From UBA4810 sp002479215 (lineage in GTDB: Bacteria; Desulfobacterota; Syntrophia; Syntrophales; Smithellaceae): 64,000 bases of DNA. The notes beneath the pieces were generated by a model. It did not search any database, was not told where the DNA came from, and was given only the letters and a program-made list of their open reading frames with translations. Each line of letters begins with the position of its first letter. The stretch's first letter is position 1. Made by a program: the position numbers and the translations under genes. The stretch is taken from assembly GCA_049514435.1 (NCBI GenBank), contig JBEKVB010000015.1:3099-67098 (forward strand), written 5' to 3'. Positions 33,850 to 43,280 of this stretch are shown piece after piece.

Positions 33850-34875
33850 ATGCCTCCACCCTTGCCTCGGGAAAAATCAATGTCTCCAAGAACGGAATGG
33901 ATAAGAGGAATTATCATTCTCGTTGTTTTGTCGCTATTACCTTTGATTTTTCAAAATCCCTATACGATGAGTATTTTGATCCTTTTATTTTTATATGCTT
34001 ATTTTGCTCTGTCTTGGAATATCCTGGGAGGAATTGCCGGTCAGCTATCTCTTGGGCACTCGGCCTATGTAGGTATTGGAGCTTATACCTCAACGGTCCT
34101 TTTCCTCCAATGGGGAATAAGTCCTTGGATAGGCATGATCGTCGGGGCAATCTTTGCCGCTTTTGCCGCTATCTTGATTGGCTTTCCGTGCTTTAAGCTC
34201 AGGGGGGCTTATTTCTCCTTGGCGACCCTAGCAGCGGCAATGATCTTACAGATTATCGTGGAGAACACTAATAACTTACTCGGGGGGCCTCGCGGATTGG
34301 AAATCACTTTGTTAAAAGATGCCCCTTGGCAATTTCAGTATACCAACAAGCTTTTTTATTATGTGATTGTTGTCCTTTTGTTTTTTTCAGTCATTGGAGT
34401 GACCCGATGGATTCTCCACTCCAGAATCGGGTATTACCTAAACGCCATCAAGAATGACCAGGAGGCGGCTCAATCGCTAGGCGTCAATTTGACCAGATAT
34501 AAATCAATCGCTGCAGCCATCAGCGCAATATTTACCGCCATTGGCGGGACATTTTACGCGCAGTTTGTTCTTTATATCAACCCGGAAAAAATTATTGGCA
34601 CCAATTTATCTATCCAGTTGGCGGTTATGTGTATCATCGGGGGGCGCGGTACGATTCTGGGTCCCATACTAGGGGCTGTTCTTTTGGTGGTTTCCGCGGA
34701 ATTGCTGCATCTTTATATGGGTGGAAAGATGATTGGTTTGGATATCATGCTTTATGGAATTATTTTGATGACTGTGATTCGCTTTGAACCGCAGGGGATT
34801 TATGTACTGATTCGAAAATTTTTCAATCGTTTTACAAGGAGCACTTCTCCCTTTAGGGACGGAAGGTCTTCCTAA
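33850..34875 (+). CDS. LIV-type ABC transporter permease, LivM-like (1)
   Basis: A protein of about 341 residues from an ATG five bases after the stop of the preceding gene; a longer frame from a TTG at 33826 overlaps it. The family opening YFALSWNILGGIAGQLSLGH and the contact loop GYYLNAIKNDQEAAQSLGVN are clear, with VMCIIGGRGTILGPILGAVL near the end. It is the second channel subunit, with about eight to ten helices. Start choice is uncertain; MSPRTEW at 33880 is another option. Confidence 0.88.
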   Translation: MPPPLPREKSMSPRTEWIRGIIILVVLSLLPLIFQNPYTMSILILLFLYAYFALSWNILGGIAGQLSLGHSAYVGIGAYTSTVLFLQWGISPWIGMIVGAIFAAFAAILIGFPCFKLRGAYFSLATLAAAMILQIIVENTNNLLGGPRGLEITLLKDAPWQFQYTNKLFYYVIVVLLFFSVIGVTRWILHSRIGYYLNAIKNDQEAAQSLGVNLTRYKSIAAAISAIFTAIGGTFYAQFVLYINPEKIIGTNLSIQLAVMCIIGGRGTILGPILGAVLLVVSAELLHLYMGGKMIGLDIMLYGIILMTVIRFEPQGIYVLIRKFFNRFTRSTSPFRDGRSS

Positions 34876-34920
34876 ATTTAGGACCTGCTTATAAACTAAA
34901 GCGTAACAGACGGAAAACGC

Positions 34921-35649
34921 ATGGGAATCTTTCAATTCAAGAATGTGAGTAAAGTCTTCGGGGGCCTGAGAGCAATTGATGATGTTTCCTTTTCCATAGA
35001 CCAAGGGGAGATTATCGGACTTATTGGCCCAAATGGGGCCGGGAAAACAACGATCTTTAGCTTAGCCAGTGGATTCACTCCACCTACCAGCGGAAAGATC
35101 TTTTTTAAAGAAAACCGTATCGACGGCCTGGCGTCCGATCAAATTTGCAAAAAGGGTCTGTGTCGGACATTTCAGGTTGTCAAGCCTTTTGGGGATATGA
35201 ATGTCCTGGACAATATTATGGTGGGATCCTTATTACATACGGCAAATATGAAAAAGGCCCAAGAAGAAGCTTTAGAGATTTTATACACGCTGGGTTTGGT
35301 CGGCGTCAAGGAACAGATGGGCAAGAATTTAACGATTGCGGATCGAAAACGACTGGAGATTGCTCGGGCATTGGCTACCCATCCTAAAATGATCCTCTTG
35401 GATGAGGTTATGGCCGGATTGACTTCAGTGGAAACAAGGGAAGTAATCGAAATGATCCGTCAAATTCAGAAGAGGAATATTACCATTTTGCTCATAGAGC
35501 ATATCATGCAGGCAATTATGAGCCTTTCAGACCGGATCATTGTCATTCATCACGGACAAAAAATCAGCGAAGGAAATCCTAAGGCGGTTTCTAATGATGA
35601 GCAGGTTATCAAGGCCTACTTGGGTGAAGAATATCATGAGCTTACTTAG
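34921..35649 (+). CDS. LIV-type ABC transporter ATPase, LivG-like (1)
   Basis: A 242-residue ATPase of the LivG type. Walker A is IGPNGAGKTT (about 37-46), Walker B is MILLDEVMAGL. The signature region reads LTIADRKRLEIARALATHP, which lacks the LSGG of classical ABC proteins but fits a subset of LivG proteins. The C-terminus YLGEEYHELT overlaps the next gene by 14 bases. Confidence 0.92.
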   Translation: MGIFQFKNVSKVFGGLRAIDDVSFSIDQGEIIGLIGPNGAGKTTIFSLASGFTPPTSGKIFFKENRIDGLASDQICKKGLCRTFQVVKPFGDMNVLDNIMVGSLLHTANMKKAQEEALEILYTLGLVGVKEQMGKNLTIADRKRLEIARALATHPKMILLDEVMAGLTSVETREVIEMIRQIQKRNITILLIEHIMQAIMSLSDRIIVIHHGQKISEGNPKAVSNDEQVIKAYLGEEYHELT

Positions 35650-36346
35650 CGTCAATGACGTCAATGTGTATTACGGAGACGTTCACATTCTCCATGATGT
35701 TTCCATCTCCGTGGGAGAGAAGGAGATTGTCAGCATCGTAGGTGGAAACGGCACGGGTAAGACCACCTTAATGAAGACTCTCTCGGGCCTCTTGAGAACT
35801 AAGACGGGATCCATCATCTTTCAGGGGCAGGAGATTCATCATTTACTACCCTATGAAATTACCCGGCAGGGGATCTCTCAGGTGATGGAAGGAAGGCGGT
35901 TGTTTCCCTTTATGACCGTCGAGGATAACCTCTGGATGGGGGCTTATCCCTTGAATGACCGGGAGCAGATCCAGCGGAATTTTGCGAATGTCCTCCATCT
36001 CTTCCCTATCTTGGGGAAGAGAAAGAGCCAAATGGCCAAGTCCTTCAGTGGAGGCGAGCAGCAGATGTTGGCTATCGGACGGGCGCTCATGGCTTCTCCC
36101 AGACTGCTCATACTTGACGAACCCTCTTTGGGTCTGGCTCCGGTTTCGGTCAGCCTGATCTTTGACACCCTGCAACAGATCAATGCCAAAGGGGTTACAA
36201 TCCTTCTTGTGGAACAGGACGTTAAAAAATCTCTGAGTATCGCCTCCCGGGGATATGTGATCGAGCATGGACGCATCGTGATGGAAGGCCCTGGCCAGCA
36301 ATTACTCTCCGACCCACACCTGAAAGAAACCTATTTGGGAATATGA
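35636..36346 (+). CDS. LIV-type ABC transporter ATPase, LivF-like (1)
   Basis: A 236-residue ATPase beginning MSLLSVNDVNVYYGDVHILH; the start at 35636 is chosen over the longer frame because it gives the family N-terminus and the usual overlap with the LivG gene. Walker A is VGGNGTGKTT, the signature is KSFSGGEQQMLAIGRALMA and Walker B is LLILDEPSLGL. It forms a heterodimer with the LivG-like protein. It ends 22 bases before the next ligase gene. Confidence 0.92.
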   Translation: MSLLSVNDVNVYYGDVHILHDVSISVGEKEIVSIVGGNGTGKTTLMKTLSGLLRTKTGSIIFQGQEIHHLLPYEITRQGISQVMEGRRLFPFMTVEDNLWMGAYPLNDREQIQRNFANVLHLFPILGKRKSQMAKSFSGGEQQMLAIGRALMASPRLLILDEPSLGLAPVSVSLIFDTLQQINAKGVTILLVEQDVKKSLSIASRGYVIEHGRIVMEGPGQQLLSDPHLKETYLGI

Positions 36347-36368
36347 CCGAAAAAAGAGGAGTTCGAAA

Positions 36369-37901
36369 ATGATACACTTTGGTGACAGTTTGCGGATGAA
36401 TGCTACAAAATTCCCCCAAAAGATTTGTCTTATCGATGAAACTAGAAGGCTCACCTTTGCTGAATTTAACCACCAAGTCAACAAGCTGGCCAATGCTCTC
36501 CTCGGTCACGGCCTCAAGCCGGGGGACAAGATTGCAGTTTTTTCCCGAAATAGCATTGAATACATGGAAATCTTCCACGCCTGTGCCAAAGCGGGGATTT
36601 GTATTGTCACCCTTAATTTCTGGTTGAAGCCTGAAGAATTGGTGGTTTTATTCAATCATTCCGATGCGCTCTTTGTTTTTCTTGGAGACTCCTTCCAGGA
36701 AGCTTTTTCTTCCATCGAGGGGCAGCTGAAAAACCTTCGTCCCGATGGGGTAGTGGTCATCGGCCAATCCAGAAATTCCCGTTGGACATCCTATGACAAA
36801 TTTTTATCATCCTGGTCGGATGAGGAGCCTGGCGTTTCAGTTTCCTGGGATGCCCCCTATTGGATGCTCTACACCTCGGGAACAACCGGAAATCCTAAAG
36901 GGGTCCTTCGCTCCCATAAGCGAACGGTCTTGTGCAGCTGGTACACCCTGCTGGAGTTCAACTTGTCGAGAAAAGATATCTTTTTAGCGATTTCCCCTTT
37001 CTTTCATGGAGTAACTTTTTTCCCTCTTATGGTTCTGATGGTCGGCGGGGCAATATTTGTGGCCAGTGAATTCAACGCGGAAAAAGTCCTGGAAATCGTC
37101 GAGAAGGAAAAAATTACCGCATCCTTTATGGTTCCGACCATGCTGGATATGCTTTTAAACAGTTCCCGCTTGGAGAAGACCCGTTTCGATGTCTTGCGCT
37201 GTCTGGTGACAGGGGGTGCCCCTATGCCTACCTCCTTAAAGGAAGATATCCTGAAAAGAGTCGGCCCGGTTCTCTATGAGTTTTATGGGGCAGGGGAAAG
37301 CGGTTATCTCGCCGTCCTTCATCCCCAGGATCAGTACCGGAAGATTCGCTGCTGCGGCCAACCCTGTTTTGGAGCGGAGTTGGAAGTACGGGATACGGAA
37401 GGACAGCCCCTTCCGGTGGGTCAAGTGGGAAAACTTTTTTCCAAATGTGCCGGCCGTTTTGATGGGTATTACAAAGACCCGGAAAGAACAGCCGAAGCGC
37501 TCCATGGCGAATGGTTTACGGCCGGTGATTTAGGAATGAAAGATGCAGAGAATTATTATTATATTGTCGATCGGGAAACCGACATGATCATCAGCGGCGG
37601 AGAAAACATTTATCCCCGGGAAATCGAAGACATCCTGAAATCGCATCCTGCGGTGGCGGACTCAGCGGTCTTTGGGATACCGGATAAACGTTGGGGAGAG
37701 GTGGTTAAAGCTATGATTGTCTTAAAAACAGGCTATTCGGCCTCTGCAGAAGAGATTATTGCCTATTGCAGCAAACATTTGGCCGGCTATAAACGGCCGA
37801 AAATAGTGTCTTTTGTAGAGGATTTGCCTAGAACTTCATCCGGAAAAATCATGAAAAAGAAAATTCGGGATGAACATTGGAATGAAAAGGAGAAAGTATA
37901 A
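36369..37901 (+). CDS. AMP-forming acyl-CoA synthetase 2
   Basis: A 510-residue ANL enzyme, clearly a paralogue of the one at 30258-31796 (LYTSGTTGNPKGV, FYGAGESGY, WFTAGDLGMKDAENYYYIVD and RTSSGKIMKKK). The only notable change is Ala for Thr in the GATE-like motif (GAGE). The DNA is richer in G+C than that of paralogue 1, so the duplication is not very recent or one copy was acquired. Ribosome binding site GAGGAG. Its stop codon shares a base with the next start, so the two are coupled. Confidence 0.88.
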   Translation: MIHFGDSLRMNATKFPQKICLIDETRRLTFAEFNHQVNKLANALLGHGLKPGDKIAVFSRNSIEYMEIFHACAKAGICIVTLNFWLKPEELVVLFNHSDALFVFLGDSFQEAFSSIEGQLKNLRPDGVVVIGQSRNSRWTSYDKFLSSWSDEEPGVSVSWDAPYWMLYTSGTTGNPKGVLRSHKRTVLCSWYTLLEFNLSRKDIFLAISPFFHGVTFFPLMVLMVGGAIFVASEFNAEKVLEIVEKEKITASFMVPTMLDMLLNSSRLEKTRFDVLRCLVTGGAPMPTSLKEDILKRVGPVLYEFYGAGESGYLAVLHPQDQYRKIRCCGQPCFGAELEVRDTEGQPLPVGQVGKLFSKCAGRFDGYYKDPERTAEALHGEWFTAGDLGMKDAENYYYIVDRETDMIISGGENIYPREIEDILKSHPAVADSAVFGIPDKRWGEVVKAMIVLKTGYSASAEEIIAYCSKHLAGYKRPKIVSFVEDLPRTSSGKIMKKKIRDEHWNEKEKV

Positions 37902-39067
37902 TGTACACAGTTCACATTAAATTTACCAAGCGGTTGGCCAAAGTTCAGGAAGCAATTAAGAAATATAACATCGATGTCCTGATTGGAACCCGTCTCAAAA
38001 CAATCACCCATGTTTGCGGCGCCTTCTGCCCGTGGCGGAGCGGGGTTGTCATCCCCGCCTCGGGGGAGATTACCCTCATACCCCCTTCCATGGACGTGAA
38101 TCGCCTGGCTCAGGAAGGGTGGCTCGAACATGTGGAGGGGTACGGTAAGCTCACGTTGATGGAAACTATCATCCGGAAAATCAAAAGCATGGGCCTGGAT
38201 AAGGGCCGCATCGGCTTCGAGAGCGCGTCTTCGGCCTATATTGCTGAAGGGTACCTGACCTTTTGGGAATATCAAGAGCTGCAGAAGGGGCTTCCGAAGG
38301 CCACCCTGATCAATGCGGTGGAGATCTTCGACCAGCTCACCTTGGTGAAGGAAGAAGCGGAAGTGCGGTTGATGAGGCAAGCCACGGCGATCGTAGATAC
38401 CGCCCATGAAGAAGTGCGCAAGTTTTTGCGGCCCGGAGTAAACGAAAAACAAATTGCCGGGGTCGCGGAAAAGGTTATGCGGGATGCGGGAAGCGAGTTT
38501 GCCTGGACTTTCACGGGCGGGCAGGAAGTGGCTTCCGGGTATCGGACCTGGACGGGAGCCTGCACACCGGCTACGGACAAGATCGTCCAGTACGGTGAAT
38601 TCGTTCTACTGGATCTTCACGGAATGTATGGGCTGATGCTTGGAGACGTTTCCCATAACGCCATTATGGGGCAGCCGGATGCCGACCAGAGGAAGGTGAT
38701 AGATGCCTACGTGAAGACCTGTGAACGCATCGTAGAGGTCATGCGTCCGGGAAAAACCCTGGGAGAGGTTGGTAAAAATGTCCGCGAATTTGTGGTACGC
38801 AATGGGTGGGATAAGTTTATCCGGGGATTCGGCCACGGGATCGGCCATGCCGGCCATGAATGGTACCCCACGTTGACTGATGTCAAAATCCCCCACTGTA
38901 CCAATCCTGACTATGTCATCGAGCCCAATTACATGCAGATGATTGCGGTTACGGCCAATCAGGTCGGTGTGGGCGGGTTAAGAATGGAAAGGCCTCTGCT
39001 CATTACGGAGACCGGGAATGAATTGCTTTCCAAAATGCCTTTTGAGCCGTGGGTAATTGAAAGGTGA
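37901..39067 (+). CDS. M24 family (creatinase/prolidase-fold) protein
   Basis: A 388-residue pita-bread-fold protein with a creatinase-like N-terminal domain (to about 150) and an M24 domain. The metal-binding pair DLHGMYGLMLGD (about 237 and 248) and the His in GFGHGIGHAGHEW are present, as is the final Glu in GLRMERPLLIT. The first Glu of the usual FTIEP motif seems replaced (MQMIAVTANQ), so metal binding may be altered. M24 members include Xaa-Pro peptidases and metal-free hydrolases such as creatinase. Being coupled to a ligase gene, it may hydrolyse an amide-linked substrate; this is inference. Confidence 0.8.
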   Translation: MYTVHIKFTKRLAKVQEAIKKYNIDVLIGTRLKTITHVCGAFCPWRSGVVIPASGEITLIPPSMDVNRLAQEGWLEHVEGYGKLTLMETIIRKIKSMGLDKGRIGFESASSAYIAEGYLTFWEYQELQKGLPKATLINAVEIFDQLTLVKEEAEVRLMRQATAIVDTAHEEVRKFLRPGVNEKQIAGVAEKVMRDAGSEFAWTFTGGQEVASGYRTWTGACTPATDKIVQYGEFVLLDLHGMYGLMLGDVSHNAIMGQPDADQRKVIDAYVKTCERIVEVMRPGKTLGEVGKNVREFVVRNGWDKFIRGFGHGIGHAGHEWYPTLTDVKIPHCTNPDYVIEPNYMQMIAVTANQVGVGGLRMERPLLITETGNELLSKMPFEPWVIER

Positions 39068-39159
39068 TATTTTGTTGTTAAAAACGATGTTTTCTACAAC
39101 ATGAAGAACTAATTTTTAATGTTCGGGGTTCTCATCACGTCGATAAGGAGGAAAGGAAA

Positions 39160-40404
39160 ATGAAAAAGACTCTTGTGGTTTTGCTGGCGATTTTTTTTGT
39201 AGCCATAAGCCTTAACGAAGGTTATGCAGTTACTGAAATAAAAATAGGCCATCTTTTGCCATTATCCGGGAGTGCTGCAGCCCCCATTGGACAAGAAATG
39301 CTGGCGGCGACGCAATTGGCCATCAAACACGTTAATGATAACGGGGGCATCAAATCCCTTGGCGGGGCAAAAATTAAACTCGTGACAGTAGATACACAAG
39401 GAGATCCACAGATTGGGATGACCCAGACAGAGCGCCTGATCAACGTGGAAAAAGTTTCGGCAATCATAGGGGCTTACCAAAGTGCAGTTACCTTTCCCAG
39501 TACAGCGGTTGCTGAAAAATATAGAATCCCCTGGGTTGTAGACTTGGCGGCGAAGGCGGAGATAACCGAAAGAGGATTTAAATATGTTTTTAGGCCTGCC
39601 CAATGTCCATCTTCCGGAAATGCAGATTCAACGATTGAATTTTTGAAATGGATTGGAGGAAAGACAGGGAAACCTGCCAAGACGATGGCCATGATATATG
39701 AGAATACCGATTGGGGGCAAGACCTTGCCAAAACACTACGGCGGAGAGCACCTGAAATTAAAGTAAAAATTATCCTTGATGAACCTTACCCGCCGAACTC
39801 TGGAAACCTTATGCCTCTTGCTGTTAAGATAAAAGGTGTGAATGCGGATGTCATATCCATAACCGGTTATACGGTGGATGATATATCGATTTGCCAGTTA
39901 ATTGAAAGGATGAGAATTGAGCCCATGGCGGTTATATGGAGTGGGGCAGGTTCTTTAGATCAGACCTTTATTCCTTCGATTGGGTATAGAGGGACAAATT
40001 ATCAGTATACTGCAGACGGATGGGGTGGATATGACGCCTGCGTAAAAACCCCTTGGGCAAAAAAAGTTTGGGACGATTTTAAGCAAATGACCGGAAAGAA
40101 TATGAGCGAACTTTCTGTAGATGCCTATGTTGCCGCAAGGGTGTTGGCGGCGGCTTTGGAGAAGGCCAAATCGACTGACCCTGAAGCAATTAGAGATGCT
40201 TTATCGCAAATTAAGATAAAAGGAGATTTAGCTGATTTTTTGGGGTTCCCTATCGAATTTGATGAAAAGGGACAAAATCCGTATAAGAAATATGTGACGA
40301 AACAAATTTATGAGGGCAAATATCAATTAGTATGGCCGCCTCACCTCGCCAGTCATGATTACAAGCCGATATGGCCCGTACCAAAATGGGATGAAAGAAA
40401 GTAA
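39160..40404 (+). CDS. LIV-type ABC transporter substrate-binding protein 2
   Basis: A 414-residue periplasmic protein with a signal peptide ending at GYA. The mature part begins EIKIGHLLPLSGSAAAPIGQ and is similar along its whole length to protein 1 at 28738-30006 (for example IGAYQSAVTFPSTAVAEKYR, TDWGQDLAKTLR and ITGYT). A paralogue with the same or a related ligand is likely. GGAGG lies 7 bases before the start. Confidence 0.9.
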   Translation: MKKTLVVLLAIFFVAISLNEGYAVTEIKIGHLLPLSGSAAAPIGQEMLAATQLAIKHVNDNGGIKSLGGAKIKLVTVDTQGDPQIGMTQTERLINVEKVSAIIGAYQSAVTFPSTAVAEKYRIPWVVDLAAKAEITERGFKYVFRPAQCPSSGNADSTIEFLKWIGGKTGKPAKTMAMIYENTDWGQDLAKTLRRRAPEIKVKIILDEPYPPNSGNLMPLAVKIKGVNADVISITGYTVDDISICQLIERMRIEPMAVIWSGAGSLDQTFIPSIGYRGTNYQYTADGWGGYDACVKTPWAKKVWDDFKQMTGKNMSELSVDAYVAARVLAAALEKAKSTDPEAIRDALSQIKIKGDLADFLGFPIEFDEKGQNPYKKYVTKQIYEGKYQLVWPPHLASHDYKPIWPVPKWDERK

Positions 40405-40497
40405 AACAAATTTTATCAGGGCCATCACCGAATGAACGAAGAATTGTTCAATCGTGATGGTCCTTCGAGCGCAGATGAACGTCCAGGAGGAGATGAG

Positions 40498-41856
40498 ATG
40501 TATTGGGATAAACGAATTGAAACAATGTCTAGAGATGAGTTGGGTGCTCTGCAAGAGAAAAGATTGAAATCGCAGATCGCCTATGTTTATAAAAACTCTC
40601 TTTTTTATCAAAGAAAATTTAAATCGATTGGTTTCCAGCCCGGTGACTTCAAAAGCTTAAATGATCTAGCTAAGCTTCCCTTTACGGAAAAAGAAGAACT
40701 TAGAGATGCCCAGGTAGAAAAACCGCCGTTTGGGACGCATGTTTGCATTCCTTGGGATGAGATTGTTTGGGCGCCGATGACGAGCGGTACAACGGGTACC
40801 CCCTTGATTCTTCCCAGAAATGTCAAGGATATAGAAATCTGGACCGATTTGAATGCTCGGGCATTAGTCTGCGAGGGCTTGCACAAAGGCGATATATTTC
40901 AAAATGCATTCGGTTATCACTATATCTATTCCGGACTCATAATGCACTTAGCCGCTCAAAAGGTTGGAGCGACTGTTTTAAATACCGGTATGGGAAATAC
41001 AGATCGTCAACTTTGGGTATTGACCCACTTTGGGTCATCCGTCTTGGTTGCCACCCCTTCCTACTTCAACTTTCTGGGGAATATTCTGATCGCTAAAAAT
41101 CTTCAAGACAAGGTGAAGATGAGGATTGCCCATGGGGGAGGTGAAATCGGTATCAATACCCAGACCGCAAAGAGGAGGATTAGGGAATTATTCCCGAGTG
41201 TGAAAAATGTCATCGATGGTTATGGGGTCACCGATATTGGCACGATCATATGGATTGAATGTCCGGAGGAGGCTGGCGGTCATATCTGCGAGGATTCTGT
41301 TTATCCGGAAATTTTGAACCCGGATACCCTTCAACCGGTATCTTCGGGAGAAACAGGGGAATTAGTTTTAACGGATTTGGTGGGAACAACGGCTCCCTTG
41401 ATTCGCTTTAGGGTAAAAGATTTGGTGGTTTTTGACCCCCAACCATGCCCATGTGGAAGAACTCTGGGCCGATTTCCCGGGGGCGTAATTGGCCGCATTG
41501 ATCATATGGTGACGGTGAAAAGCGCCAACGTTTATCCCTCAATGATCGAAGATATAATAAAAAGTAATGACCTGCTAACGGGTGAATATGTGATGATCGT
41601 CGATCGACCCAAAGATTTGGACACGCTTTTGATTCGCGCCGAGTTCAAATCAAATGCCATGGAAGAGAGAGAAAGGCTAAAAGATATAATCAAGAGTGGA
41701 ATCCGAAAAGCCACGGGATTGTCTGCTGAAGTTGAATTGGTTTCTGAAGGTACACTTCCGAGGTTTGTTTACAAGGCAATGAGGGTTGTTGATATGAGAA
41801 AAGGGCAGTCTTTTGAAGATGTGGTAAAGAAGGCCAAAGAACAGGAAAAAATGTGA
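40498..41856 (+). CDS. Phenylacetate-CoA ligase-like enzyme (PaaK family)
   Basis: A protein of 452 residues from the ATG at 40498, chosen for AGGAGG at 7 bases and because MYWDKRIETMSRDELGALQE is the family N-terminus; a longer frame from 40432 has no such support. The ATP loop is MTSGTTGTPLILPR and the C-terminal domain shows GRIDHMVTVKSANVYPSMIE. The family activates aryl acids such as phenylacetate. PCPCGRTLGRFPG is the conserved Cys-rich turn. Given the neighbouring ligases an aromatic acid is possible, but the substrate is not shown by the sequence. Confidence 0.88.
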   Translation: MYWDKRIETMSRDELGALQEKRLKSQIAYVYKNSLFYQRKFKSIGFQPGDFKSLNDLAKLPFTEKEELRDAQVEKPPFGTHVCIPWDEIVWAPMTSGTTGTPLILPRNVKDIEIWTDLNARALVCEGLHKGDIFQNAFGYHYIYSGLIMHLAAQKVGATVLNTGMGNTDRQLWVLTHFGSSVLVATPSYFNFLGNILIAKNLQDKVKMRIAHGGGEIGINTQTAKRRIRELFPSVKNVIDGYGVTDIGTIIWIECPEEAGGHICEDSVYPEILNPDTLQPVSSGETGELVLTDLVGTTAPLIRFRVKDLVVFDPQPCPCGRTLGRFPGGVIGRIDHMVTVKSANVYPSMIEDIIKSNDLLTGEYVMIVDRPKDLDTLLIRAEFKSNAMEERERLKDIIKSGIRKATGLSAEVELVSEGTLPRFVYKAMRVVDMRKGQSFEDVVKKAKEQEKM

Positions 41857-41945
41857 AAACAAGTTTGTCCGATAACAATCCTTATGATGCCGAAAAAAAT
41901 GACATTGCGGCACAAACAAACATGCTAAAAAAAGGAGACCAGACT

Positions 41946-43202
41946 ATGAGAAACATTTTTAAGCTAACAGTTGTTTTGGTGGTTTTGGCTTGCGTAATGG
42001 CCTATCCTTATGAAGCCAGAACTGAAGAATTAAAAATCGGGGTTATTCTTCCTTTGAGCGGGCTCATGGCCCATGAGGGTCAAGAATCTCTCTCAGGGAT
42101 AGAACTGGCAACAGAAACGCTGAACGCGAAAGGGGGATTATTAGGGAAGAAGGTTAAACTGATTATTAGTGATGCCCCCGATGCCAAAGCCGGAGCAGGC
42201 GAAGCTGAAAAGTTAATCACTCAGGAAAATATAAAACTGATCCTAGGGACTTTCTCAAGCGGTATTTGTTACTCCGCAAGCGAGGTGGCCAATAGATATA
42301 AGGTACCTTATTTTGAAGTTGCCGCTGGCATCGCCGATACCCTTACCGAACGCGGACTTAAATACTTTTGGAGAATAACCCCGCGAGCAAGCAATTATGC
42401 ACAAGTAGTTAGTGAATACACCAAAGAGGTTACGGCTCCTAAGCTGGGGATTCCGCCAAATAAATTGCGAATCGCTATCGCTTATGAAGACGGTCCTTAT
42501 GGAACACAAACGGTCAAAGATTTAGACCGGATCATGCCAACTTTTGGGTTGACTAATATTGTTGCCAAAGAGGCCTACAGTGCAAAAGGCGTTGATCTTT
42601 CCTCGATGCTCCTTAAAATACAGGCAGCAAAACCCGATCTCTTTCTATCGATCTCCTATGCTCCGGACGCCATTCTGATAGGCCGGCAAGCGAAAGAGTT
42701 AAATTTTAATCCGAAGGCGTGGCAAGGATTCGGTGGGGGATGGGGTTCCCCATCACTTTATGAGGCTTTAAAAAATGATTTGAACGGTATTTTTAGTACG
42801 GAATTTGCTCCAGTCCATATCAATAAAGCAGTTGTTCCGGGTGCCGAAGATTTTCATAAGAGATTCAAGGAAAAATACAATAGGCCCCTGGAATCTTCTA
42901 TTCCCCAAACAAGTTGTATGGCAGCGACGGTAGTTTTTGATATCATAAAAAGGGCGCGCTCTTTGGACCCCGAAGATATCGCCAAAGCGGCCTGGAAAAC
43001 TGATATTCCAATATGGACGACAATCAACGGATGGGGTGTAAAATTCAATGGCCCAGACCAACCACATCCCGGACAAAATTCACGTGCTTTTATGTATAAC
43101 ACCCAATGGAAAAATGGGGAGCATCGCGTTGTTTGGCCTCTGAAAGCGAAATACGCAGATCCAGTCTACCCCTTACCCTCATGGAAAGAGAGAGTAAAAT
43201 AG
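41946..43202 (+). CDS. LIV-type ABC transporter substrate-binding protein 3
   Basis: A protein of 418 residues from the ATG at 41946, which has AAAGGAGA upstream; the frame opens earlier at 41853 but that part overlaps the ligase gene's end. The signal peptide is followed by ELKIGVILPLSGLMAHEGQE. It is more distant from binding proteins 1 and 2 than they are from each other, and it heads a second permease/ATPase set, so it probably has a different ligand. Confidence 0.9.
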   Translation: MRNIFKLTVVLVVLACVMAYPYEARTEELKIGVILPLSGLMAHEGQESLSGIELATETLNAKGGLLGKKVKLIISDAPDAKAGAGEAEKLITQENIKLILGTFSSGICYSASEVANRYKVPYFEVAAGIADTLTERGLKYFWRITPRASNYAQVVSEYTKEVTAPKLGIPPNKLRIAIAYEDGPYGTQTVKDLDRIMPTFGLTNIVAKEAYSAKGVDLSSMLLKIQAAKPDLFLSISYAPDAILIGRQAKELNFNPKAWQGFGGGWGSPSLYEALKNDLNGIFSTEFAPVHINKAVVPGAEDFHKRFKEKYNRPLESSIPQTSCMAATVVFDIIKRARSLDPEDIAKAAWKTDIPIWTTINGWGVKFNGPDQPHPGQNSRAFMYNTQWKNGEHRVVWPLKAKYADPVYPLPSWKERVK

Positions 43203-43213
43203 ATTATTGGGAA

Positions 43214-43240
43214 GAAGGAGAGCCAGCCTGGCTCTCCTTC
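43214..43240 (+). terminator. Perfect 13-bp hairpin between the binding protein and permease genes
   Basis: GAAGGAGAGCCAG is followed by one base and its exact complement CTGGCTCTCCTTC; the next bases are CTTTG. With almost no loop it would fold with a few inner pairs open. It lies 12 bases after the stop of the binding protein. It may act as a partial terminator or RNA stabiliser that makes the binding protein more abundant than the permeases. Confidence 0.6.
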
Positions 43241-43280
43241 CTTTGAACCTATCATTTTCTCTTGTTAGGGAGAGGGAGCT

